Assembly (NCBI GenBank): GCA_023700785.1
Contig: JAMPYH010000199.1
Location: forward strand, 1-5,318
Direction: 5' to 3'
DNA from: Candidatus Zixiibacteriota bacterium
GTDB lineage: Bacteria; Zixibacteria; MSB-5A5; GN15; FEB-12
Length of the DNA: 5,318 nucleotides
The translations under genes and the position numbers were made by a program. Below are positions 1-5,318 of this stretch, in pieces; the first letter of the stretch is position 1; each line of letters starts with the position of its first letter. The notes under the pieces were generated by a model. The model was not told where the DNA came from and ran no database searches. It saw only the letters and a program-made list of their open reading frames with translations.

Positions 1-1
1 A

Positions 2-127
2 CTGCCATGTTTGGCCGAAGCCAATATCAATGTATCAGTGGCCCTCAATCCGGATTTATCTGATTTATCGTTGCTGATAGCATACCTGACCACACTACCG
101 CGGCCGACATTGCCGAACTGCCCGTAA
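2..127 (+). CDS. C-terminal end of a dockerin type I-like protein (5' end outside window)
   Basis: A reading frame open from the left edge (codons start at base 2) ends at TAA 125-127 and gives 41 residues. The stretch NPDLSDLSLLIAYL, followed by a short Pro-rich tail ending LPNCP, has the shape of one dockerin type I repeat: an Asp/Asn calcium-loop end (D-x-S-D-L) running into a helix. Such repeats often sit at the very C-terminus of secreted or surface proteins. The first part of the expected calcium loop (N-I-N-V-S) is imperfect, because Val stands where Gly is usual, so calcium binding may be weak. The body of the protein lies outside the window, so its role cannot be told. No clear terminator follows; a 7-base inverted repeat (93-99 with 131-137) has a long loop and no T-run. 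The call rests on motif shape alone. The alternative is a chance open frame, since 41 codons is short. Confidence 0.55.
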   Translation: MPCLAEANINVSVALNPDLSDLSLLIAYLTTLPRPTLPNCP

Positions 128-335
128 GGTGGTAGTGAACTCTGGTCGGTGCATGGCGCCACAGCACTAATCTTGAATTCAGACTGAGCCAATATTCAAT
201 CAGAATGCACTTGATTGGTTTGGATTATGGTATTCTGGCCCACAAATTTGACAGGCATCTGTTAGAAGGAGCTGGCATAGCAGTCACTGATTGTAGGTCA
301 TTTGGCTGGGGGTGATTGCGGTGCAGTCGAAATTA
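128..335. other. Intergenic stretch without a supportable gene
   Basis: This holds the spacer between the dockerin-like gene end and the 3' end of the tRNA on the opposite strand. It contains an AT-richer part with a small inverted repeat (CAATCA 197-202 with TGATTG 212-217, 9-base loop) and no T-run typical of a terminator in either direction. A 36-codon frame at 205-315 has no ribosome binding site and no recognisable product. The TTGACA at 248-253 has no matching -10 box. Base composition is less GC-rich than the flanking genes, as expected for non-coding DNA. Confidence 0.6.
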
Positions 336-409
<74 letters not shown>

Positions 410-421
410 ATCAGGACTGCC

Positions 422-449
422 AATATACTCCGGCGACAACCGATGTCAA
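422..449 (-). promoter_or_regulatory. Sigma70-type promoter of the initiator tRNA
   Basis: On the minus strand a perfect -35 box TTGACA (444-449) is separated by 16 bases from a -10 box TATATT (422-427). The predicted transcription start, around 414-416, is only about 5-7 bases before the mature tRNA 5' end at 409. That fits a short leader removed by RNase P. It lies between the antiporter stop codon and the tRNA, so the tRNA need not depend on read-through from the antiporter gene. Confidence 0.75.
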
Positions 450-476
450 GTGATCGTTGGCCGAAGGTTCAGATTT

Positions 477-1823
477 CTATAACTCGTTGCCATCCTTGGG
501 CTGGCGCATCAAAGACCATTTCAGCAGCGGCGGCGTCACCAAAGTCGTCACTATCACCATTATCACTACCGCGGAGTAGGTCGATGGCGATATGACAGGA
601 TGGCTGTCGATCATGAGTTTCGCGCCGATCCCGGCGAAGATCAGCCCTACCTCGCCCCGGGGGATCATCCCAAGACCTATCGCGATCCGATTGGTCGTTT
701 TATCCCAGACACCAAGAGAGCATGCTTGCTTGCCGATGATCGCGGCTATGGTCAGTACTGCCGCAAAGCCGAGAATGCCGACCTCTCCAAATGTCGTCAG
801 ATCGACCAACATCCCCATGCGGACAAAGAAGATCGGCACCAGGAAGATGGCAATGGGCGAGATCAGTTCTTCCATCGTGTGCTGTTCGCGTTCCTCGAAC
901 TCCTGGTAGTTGACGCGATCATAGATCAGCCCCGCGGCGAACGCGCCGACTATCGGCGCAAGCCCGATCTTGCCGGCCACATAGGCCAGTCCAAAACAGA
1001 CCAGTAACGCGAAAGAAAGAAATACTCCTTTGCCGCGCACGCGAAACGCCAGCTTGAAATAATGCGGCAGAAGCCACTGGCCGATGACGATCGCGCCGAG
1101 GATAAACAGCAGCGCTTTGGCGATGATCCAGACTATCGCCAGCGCGCTGATCGCTCCCGCGCCGGTTGATGCCGCGGAGATTATCCCCGCGACAATGGCG
1201 AGAATCACCAGCCCCATGACATCATCGATCACCGCCGCGCCGAGAATGATGCGGGCTTCTTTCGAATTAGTCTTTCCAATGTCCTTCAGCACGCGCGCGG
1301 TGATGCCGACGGAAGTCGCGCAAAGAGTCGCGCCGATAAAGGCGTGAACAAACTTGGACTCTTCCGGCAGAAACAAAAAGCTGACTCCCCAGCCGAGCGC
1401 GAATGGGACCACTACGCCAAGGGTCGCGACCAGAAGCGATGTCCCGCCGACCTGGCGCATCTCACGGACGGTCGATTCCAGGCCAACCTCAAATAACAAA
1501 ATGATAACGCCGATCTCGGCGAGGATCTCCAGGGTGACATTGGAGCCAAACGATTGAAACGCGGTGATGCCTATCAAATGGGCGTTGCCGATCAACATCC
1601 CAAGGATCAACTCCCCCAATACCGCGGGCTGTCCGACCCGTTCAAAGAGGTCGCCGCCCAGTTTTGCCGCCAGCAGAATGACGATCAATTCAAGCAGGAC
1701 ATTGAGGACTCCGCCGCCATGGCTGTCGTCTCCAGTCGCCGCAAAAGCGATCTGATGGAGCGCCAAACCGGATAACATGATGAGCAGTAAGGTCGAACGT
1801 CGTTTTGTAAACAATCTCTGCAT
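477..1823 (-). CDS. CPA2-family Na+/H+ (cation/proton) antiporter, NapA/KefB-like transport domain
   Basis: This 448-residue, very hydrophobic protein fits the monovalent cation:proton antiporter-2 family (sodium/hydrogen exchanger domain), spanning roughly residues 40-435 with about 12-13 membrane segments. Recognisable motifs are the dimer-side GQPAVLGELILGMLIG (64-79), the unwound-helix segment around ATLCATSVGITARVL (165-179), the ion-binding Asp pair D200-D201 in VIDDVMGL, and GMIPRGEVGLI (385-395). A double Asp is typical of electrogenic NapA/NhaA-like exchangers. K365 may correspond to the conserved Lys of the late core helix. No TrkA-N or RCK regulatory domain follows, so it is not a full KefB/KefC potassium channel-exchanger. 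The first 28 residues look like a cleavable signal peptide (basic start, hydrophobic core, AFA|A). The ATG start is supported by an AAGGA site at 1831-1835 with a 7-base spacer. The gene is divergent from motAB. The transported cation (Na+, K+ or Li+) cannot be read from the sequence. Confidence 0.9.
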   Translation of the reverse strand: MQRLFTKRRSTLLLIMLSGLALHQIAFAATGDDSHGGGVLNVLLELIVILLAAKLGGDLFERVGQPAVLGELILGMLIGNAHLIGITAFQSFGSNVTLEILAEIGVIILLFEVGLESTVREMRQVGGTSLLVATLGVVVPFALGWGVSFLFLPEESKFVHAFIGATLCATSVGITARVLKDIGKTNSKEARIILGAAVIDDVMGLVILAIVAGIISAASTGAGAISALAIVWIIAKALLFILGAIVIGQWLLPHYFKLAFRVRGKGVFLSFALLVCFGLAYVAGKIGLAPIVGAFAAGLIYDRVNYQEFEEREQHTMEELISPIAIFLVPIFFVRMGMLVDLTTFGEVGILGFAAVLTIAAIIGKQACSLGVWDKTTNRIAIGLGMIPRGEVGLIFAGIGAKLMIDSHPVISPSTYSAVVIMVIVTTLVTPPLLKWSLMRQPKDGNEL

Positions 1824-1849
1824 GGGTCGTTCCTTCGGGTGGTTTCCGC

Positions 1850-1878
1850 AAAGTATTTGGCGGGGATGGCGTTGACAA
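1850..1878 (-). promoter_or_regulatory. Possible sigma70-type promoter of the antiporter gene
   Basis: On the minus strand TTGTCA (1873-1878, one mismatch to consensus) is followed after 17 bases by TACTTT (1850-1855, a poor -10 box with three of six matches). This would start transcription near 1843, about 20 bases before the ATG and just ahead of the AAGGA ribosome binding site. Position and spacing are right but the -10 box is weak, so this is tentative. Confidence 0.3.
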
Positions 1879-1914
1879 GATTTTTCGGACCACCAGCGGC
1901 TACTTGTTGTCCCG

Positions 1915-1941
1915 TACAGTTTTGAATCGAACTGCCGATAT
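1915..1941 (+). promoter_or_regulatory. Sigma28 (FliA) flagellar promoter of motAB
   Basis: TACAGTTT (1915-1922), 11 bases, then GCCGATAT (1934-1941) matches the enterobacterial FliA consensus TAAAGTTT-N11-GCCGATAA at 14 of 16 positions with exact spacing. It faces motA, and the expected transcription start near 1948 leaves a leader of about 50 bases. In enterobacteria motAB is a late flagellar operon read by sigma28, so site and gene content agree. The sigma factor and its anti-sigma FlgM would be encoded elsewhere in the genome. Confidence 0.8.
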
Positions 1942-1998
1942 TATTAGGTAAACCGGGCAGTAACGACCTGCTAAATAACTGGGGTATCAAGGTTTACT

Positions 1999-2856
1999 AT
2001 GTTCATATTTATCGGCGCGATTGTCGTTATCGGCGGTGTGCTGGGCGGGTTCATGTTGGAAGGCGGCAAAGCAATTGCCCTCTATCAACCGTTGGAAGTG
2101 ATGATCATCGGCGGCGCGGCTCTTGGCTCGCTTCTGATCGCCACTCCGCTCTCAGTCATTAAGGCGATCATCGGCCAGATCAAGGGAGTGTTTGGCGCCG
2201 GGCTGGGGAAAAAGGATTACCTCCAGCTGCTGGTGATGATGTACGAGGTCTTTAACGTCGCCCGCCGCGACGGTCTGGTCGGACTGGAAAACCACATCGA
2301 GCACCCCAAAGAGAGCGAGATCTTCAAACGTTACCCCAAGTTCCTGGCGAATCATCACGCGGTCGATTTCTTCTGCGACACTATGCGCGTCATCATTTCA
2401 GGCTCCGTCCAGCCGCATGACCTTCAGGACCTGATGGAAGAAGATATCGAGACGTTGCACGCCGAAGAACTGCGCCCATCACAGGCGCTTTCCTCAGTGG
2501 CTGATTCGCTTCCCGGTCTGGGAATTGTGGCGGCGGTGCTGGGCGTTGTGCTGACCATGGCGGCGATCAACGGCCCGCCGGAGGAGATCGGCCACAAGGT
2601 GGCGGCCGCGCTGGTCGGTACATTCCTCGGTATTCTCGGCTGTTACGGTTTCGTTGGGCCGCTTGCGGCCTGCCTGACTCACCGGACCAACGACACCAAG
2701 CAGTACCTCGGCTGTATGAAACACGCGTTGCTGTCCTTCCATAAAGGGGTCGCCGGCGTTATCGCGGTTGAGTTCGCTCGCCGGACTCTCTACGCGGAAG
2801 TGCGCCCCGGCTTCACCGAGCTTGAAAAAGCCTGCAACGAATCAAAGAAGAGATAG
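1999..2856 (+). CDS. motA: Flagellar motor stator protein MotA
   Basis: This 285-residue inner-membrane protein closely follows E. coli MotA (295 residues), offset by one residue. Segments of about 2-20 and 33-52 are the first two helices. A cytoplasmic loop of about 60-165 holds the rotor-contacting charges: R89 and E97 correspond to E. coli R90 and E98. Helices at about 169-190 and 202-224 carry the conserved prolines P172 (DSLPGLGIVAAV) and P221 (GFVGPLA), equivalent to P173 and P222, which couple ion flow to conformational change. The C-terminal IAVEFARRTLY...RPGF signature is also kept. With MotB it forms the ring-shaped stator that turns ion flow into torque on FliG. It belongs to the longer E. 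coli-type MotA class and not the shorter PomA class, so proton coupling is likely (inference). The ATG has an AAGG site (1989-1992) six bases upstream. motB follows after two bases. Confidence 0.97.
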   Translation: MFIFIGAIVVIGGVLGGFMLEGGKAIALYQPLEVMIIGGAALGSLLIATPLSVIKAIIGQIKGVFGAGLGKKDYLQLLVMMYEVFNVARRDGLVGLENHIEHPKESEIFKRYPKFLANHHAVDFFCDTMRVIISGSVQPHDLQDLMEEDIETLHAEELRPSQALSSVADSLPGLGIVAAVLGVVLTMAAINGPPEEIGHKVAAALVGTFLGILGCYGFVGPLAACLTHRTNDTKQYLGCMKHALLSFHKGVAGVIAVEFARRTLYAEVRPGFTELEKACNESKKR

Positions 2857-2858
2857 TC

Positions 2859-3704
2859 GTGGCCGACGAACAGCAACCGATCATCATCCGACGGAAAAAG
2901 CATGGTCATGGCGGTCATCATGGCGGCGCGTGGAAAGTCGCCTTCGCTGATTTCATGACCGCGATGATGTGCTTCTTTTTAGTGATGTGGCTGGTCGGAC
3001 AGAAGGACGACGTCAAAGAGGCGGTGGCCGGCTATTTCCGTGATCCCGGTAAGTTCAACCATGAAGGCCGCTCCGGAGTCCTGCAAGGGACAACCCAGGT
3101 GATCAATGCCGATGATCCTACGATCGGCCTGGTCAACAACCCGGTCAAAAACGAGACCATTCCAACTGACACCGAGAGAGCCGAGCTATCCGCCGCGGCT
3201 AAGAATATCCTTGAGCAGCTTGAGCAACAGGACGCGTTCCAGCGGCTGAAGAAAAATATCCGCATCCAGATGACCTCTGAGGGACTCCGCATCATCCTGA
3301 ACGAATCCGCCGACGATGCCGCGTTCTTTGAGCCGGGGTCTGATAAATTACTTCAGAAAAGCGCGGTTATCCTGATGATCATCGCCCGGGAACTTGGGAA
3401 ATTGCGTAACCACCTGGTGCTGGAAGGTCACACTGACGCCGCGTTCGCGGGTGGGACCGGTTACACCAATTGGGAGCTTTCCGCCGACCGCGCCAACTCC
3501 GCGCGCGAACTGATGGAGGTCTCCGGACTGCATCAGGGGCAGGTTCGCGAGGTACGCGGATACGCCGACAAGTTCCCGATGATCAAAGAAGATCCTTCCG
3601 ACGCCCGTAATCGCCGGGTGACGATTCTGGTGCTCTACGAGGCGAAAGAGAAGAATTACGACCAGGTCGAGGTTGACGGCGACCTGTTCAACGCCGCCGG
3701 CTGA
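2859..3704 (+). CDS. motB: Flagellar motor stator protein MotB, peptidoglycan-anchored
   Basis: This protein has 281 residues and a GTG start two bases after the motA stop. Only a weak purine-rich site (GAAGAG, 2847-2852) lies inside the end of motA, which suggests translational coupling. A basic, His/Gly-rich N-terminus (11-23) precedes the single membrane helix WKVAFADFMTAMM... (25-46). D31 in ADFMTAMM corresponds to the proton-binding D32 of E. coli MotB. Residues of about 51-63 (KEAVAGYFRDP) match the plug helix that closes the channel until the stator docks. From about 138 to 260 lies the OmpA-like peptidoglycan-binding domain, with EGHTD (189-193), NWELSADRA (204-212) and NRRV (251-254). 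These place the domain in the periplasm, anchored to the cell wall. The protein is slightly shorter than E. coli MotB (308), mainly for lack of a Pro-rich C-terminal tail. No key residue is missing. Confidence 0.97.
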   Translation: MADEQQPIIIRRKKHGHGGHHGGAWKVAFADFMTAMMCFFLVMWLVGQKDDVKEAVAGYFRDPGKFNHEGRSGVLQGTTQVINADDPTIGLVNNPVKNETIPTDTERAELSAAAKNILEQLEQQDAFQRLKKNIRIQMTSEGLRIILNESADDAAFFEPGSDKLLQKSAVILMIIARELGKLRNHLVLEGHTDAAFAGGTGYTNWELSADRANSARELMEVSGLHQGQVREVRGYADKFPMIKEDPSDARNRRVTILVLYEAKEKNYDQVEVDGDLFNAAG

Positions 3705-3748
3705 TGATCCCGTTCGACAGCAACTGCCTCGCTTTCTCAATTTCCCAG

Positions 3749-3777
3749 ATGACAAACATCGGTTAAGCGGTTATATT
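3749..3777 (+). promoter_or_regulatory. Sigma70-type promoter of mfd
   Basis: ATGACA (3749-3754, five of six matches to the -35 consensus) and TATATT (3772-3777) are 17 bases apart. The predicted start near 3784 gives mfd a leader of about 60 bases containing the palindrome at 3794-3833. The -10 box is the same hexamer as in the tRNA promoter and is flanked by GCGG (3767-3770) and CCGC (3778-3781). It gives mfd transcription independent of motAB, as expected for a housekeeping repair gene. Confidence 0.55.
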
Positions 3778-3793
3778 CCGCGCCATAATCAGT

Positions 3794-3833
3794 CGCGAAT
3801 CCCCCCGGTCGAAATGACATCGGGGCTTTCGTG
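3794..3833. repeat. 40-base imperfect palindrome / stem-loop in the mfd leader
   Basis: The upper stem pairs 3803-3809 with 3819-3825 (CCCCGGT with ATCGGGG, one G-T wobble, about 9-base loop). After a small internal loop, the lower stem pairs CGCGAA (3794-3799) with TTCGTG (3828-3833), again with one wobble. It lies after the motB stop and ends 13 bases before the mfd ATG. The upper stem followed by CTTTCGTGTT could serve as a weak Rho-independent terminator for motAB, but the T-run is poor and is partly inside the lower stem. Read on the minus strand, TGTCATTTCGACCG followed by a G-run and ATTC resembles short palindromic intergenic repeats that I recall from Bacteroidetes-type genomes. A leader structure acting on mfd is a third reading. 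Confidence 0.5.
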
Positions 3834-3846
3834 TTGATACCCAAAG

Positions 3847-5318
3847 ATGAAAATAGATACTCACGCCACGCATGGTCACACTCCTTCGCGGTTCAACGAG
3901 CTGCTTGCTCGCTGGCAACAGTATCAGCCGTTGCTTGAATTGCAGAATCGTCTGCGCGATTCGCGGGATCGGATAGCGATCTCCGGACTGGCCGGTTCCG
4001 CCGAGGCGTTCCTGGTGAACGGTCTCGCGCGCTCGCTCGATCGGCCGATCATCATCGTGACCCGTTCGACCGATGAAGCGGCGGAACTTCACGAAGATCT
4101 CCTTTTCCTGATGAACTCCGAGCGACTGGCGTTCTATCCGTCGCGCCAGATACTGCCGTATGATTTCAAGGCGCCGGTCGGCGAGATCATGGGACAGCGG
4201 ATCAGCACGCTGGCCGGGATGCTCGACAATCGTCTGTCGGTGATCGTCTGCCCGCTCCGCGCGCTGATGGAACCAACCATTCCGACCAAAGTGCTGGCGT
4301 CAAGCAGGGTAGATATCGAGGTCGGCAGGGAGATCGATGTCGAGGATCTGGTTGAGCGGTTGGTCCAGCTTGGATTTCGGCGCGTGCCGCTGGTTGAGGA
4401 AGTCGGCGATTTCGCCCGACGCGGCGGCTTGATCGATCTTTTTACTCCCGGCTCCGAATATCCGGTTCGTGTTGAACTGTTCGGCGACACGGTTGAGACG
4501 ATCCGCTATTTTGAGGTCGGCAACCAACGCACAGTCGGGCAGGTGGAACGGGTCACCATTCTCCCGAAACGGGAGATCCCGATCACGCAGGAAACGCTCG
4601 AGACCGAACTGGGCAAACTCCCCGAAGAAGATGCTGATCACATTCGTCATCGCTACCTGAACGATCCGGAACTTCCGGGACTCGAGTGGCTCTCGATCCT
4701 GTTCGGTCTCGAGCAGGGGTCGTTGCTCGACTTTTTGCCGCACAACGCGGTGGTACTTCTGGAGAACGAAGAGGCGCTGAGGGAAGAAGCGGAAGAAGTC
4801 ATTCTGGAGGCGGAGTCGCTGCACGCCCGGCTGCGCGAACGGCTGAGCCAACTTCCGCTGCCGACCGAGTATTATCTGTCGCCGGAGAGCCTGTTCAAAC
4901 GACTTGAAGAGAGGACGCAGATAAACCACCTGCCGTTCCGCGGGGCGCGAAGCGATGTGATCTCTTTCAATTGTCAGCCGCATCCCGCGTTCAACGCGCG
5001 GCTCGATCTGCTCGGCAAGGCGATCCGGGAATATCGTGAGCAACAGGTCGAGTATGTCATCACCACCGACAACGAAGGCCAGGCGTCGCGCCTCGACGAG
5101 TTGATCCAGCAGAAAGCCGGTCTCGACGAACTGCCCCATGTCGAAGTGATCTCGTTGCGCGCGGGGTTTGGATGCCCGGACGCCGGGTTTGTTGTGCTCA
5201 CGGATCACGAGCTATTCAGCCGCCACCACCGGAGGATCCGGCGGAAGAAATTCAAAGAGGGAGTGGCGATATCGGACTATTCCGCGCTGACCAAAGGGGA
5301 TTATGTTGTGCATACCGA
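3847..5318 (+). CDS. mfd: Transcription-repair coupling factor Mfd, N-terminal 490 residues (3' end outside window)
   Basis: The frame from ATG 3847 stays open to the right edge (490 codons plus two bases). Full-length Mfd is about 1,100-1,200 residues, so less than half is present. Mfd removes RNA polymerase stalled at DNA damage and recruits UvrA. Residues of about 15-250 form the UvrB-like module. GLAGSAEA (47-54) is a degenerate Walker A in which the usual GKT has become AEA, as expected because this module does not hydrolyse ATP. LPYD (103-106) and GDFARRGGLIDLF (187-199) match the family, the latter in the UvrA-binding part. PVRVELFGDTVETIR (206-220) and LLDFLPHNAVVLLEN (293-307) are also typical. 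The window ends in ALTKGDYVVHT (480-490), where the CarD-like RNA polymerase-interacting domain begins; the translocase motor is missing. The start is forced: an in-frame TGA lies at 3835-3837 and no other start codon lies between. No Shine-Dalgarno sequence is visible. Confidence 0.95.
   Translation, partial: MKIDTHATHGHTPSRFNELLARWQQYQPLLELQNRLRDSRDRIAISGLAGSAEAFLVNGLARSLDRPIIIVTRSTDEAAELHEDLLFLMNSERLAFYPSRQILPYDFKAPVGEIMGQRISTLAGMLDNRLSVIVCPLRALMEPTIPTKVLASSRVDIEVGREIDVEDLVERLVQLGFRRVPLVEEVGDFARRGGLIDLFTPGSEYPVRVELFGDTVETIRYFEVGNQRTVGQVERVTILPKREIPITQETLETELGKLPEEDADHIRHRYLNDPELPGLEWLSILFGLEQGSLLDFLPHNAVVLLENEEALREEAEEVILEAESLHARLRERLSQLPLPTEYYLSPESLFKRLEERTQINHLPFRGARSDVISFNCQPHPAFNARLDLLGKAIREYREQQVEYVITTDNEGQASRLDELIQQKAGLDELPHVEVISLRAGFGCPDAGFVVLTDHELFSRHHRRIRRKKFKEGVAISDYSALTKGDYVVHT

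Noticed and set aside
248..253. A TTGACA hexamer on the plus strand in the left intergenic stretch
   Set aside because: There is no acceptable -10 box at the right distance, and transcription from it would run antisense into the tRNA.
205..315. A 36-codon plus-strand frame starting ATG CAC TTG
   Set aside because: It has no Shine-Dalgarno sequence, no promoter with both boxes and no recognisable product; chance length.
592..1775. Several plus-strand open frames of 63-135 codons opposite the antiporter
   Set aside because: All are antisense to a clear membrane transporter, overlap one another in different frames and have Ser/Pro/Arg-rich or charged compositions without family signatures.
1872..1877. 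A TTGACA hexamer on the plus strand in the divergent region
   Set aside because: No -10-like hexamer lies 16-18 bases downstream. The same bases fit better as part of the minus-strand TTGTCA box, and motA has a strong sigma28 promoter further on.
1685..1990. A 101-codon minus-strand frame crossing the divergent intergenic region
   Set aside because: It overlaps the antiporter start in another frame and covers the motAB promoter. The antiporter frame has the motifs and the ribosome binding site.
3348..4092. Minus-strand open frames of 135 and 109 codons over the end of motB and the start of mfd
   Set aside because: They are antisense to well-supported genes and to the intergenic region, with no ribosome binding site or recognisable product.
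4300..5208. A 302-codon open frame on the minus strand
   Set aside because: It lies wholly antisense to mfd, whose plus-strand frame is open from 3847 to the window edge and matches Mfd motif by motif. The antisense product is rich in Arg, Gln and Asp with no recognisable domain, as expected for a shadow of a GC-rich gene.

Overview
The window is an ordinary chromosomal segment of a motile bacterium with a moderately GC-rich genome and G/C-ending codon preference. I see no mobile element, CRISPR array or new system. Two weak hints point to a lineage around the FCB group or a candidate phylum such as Zixibacteria: the left-edge protein tail looks like the C-terminal type I dockerin segment that I recall from surface proteins of such genomes, and an intergenic palindrome resembles short dispersed repeats I recall from Bacteroidetes-type genomes. 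Both are recollection, not a search, so the assignment is tentative.

Layout, left to right. (1) The first 127 bases are the 3' end of a plus-strand gene whose last 41 codons resemble a dockerin type I repeat. (2) About 210 bases follow with no supportable gene. (3) An initiator tRNA-fMet lies on the minus strand at 336-409, with its own good sigma70-type promoter at 422-449. (4) A 448-residue CPA2-type Na+/H+ (cation/proton) antiporter is on the minus strand at 477-1823. (5) A 175-base divergent intergenic region carries a near-consensus flagellar sigma28 promoter (1915-1941) facing right. (6) motA (1999-2856) and motB (2859-3704) form a two-gene operon with a 2-base gap. (7) A 142-base intergenic region holds a good sigma70-type promoter and a 40-base imperfect palindrome. 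(8) The first 490 codons of mfd, the transcription-repair coupling factor, start at 3847 and run off the right edge.

How the parts work together. MotA and MotB form the ion-conducting stator of the flagellar motor. They keep the key residues of the E. coli-type proton stator, and the sigma28 promoter places them in the late flagellar class, as in enterobacteria. The neighbouring antiporter exchanges cations for protons across the same membrane, but it is divergently transcribed and nothing shows a functional link to motility. mfd, the tRNA and the dockerin-like gene are unrelated housekeeping or surface functions.

The points most worth a second look are the sigma28 promoter of motAB, the palindrome in the mfd leader, the C1-C72 mismatch of the initiator tRNA, the signal-peptide-like start of the antiporter, and the dockerin-like tail at the left edge.
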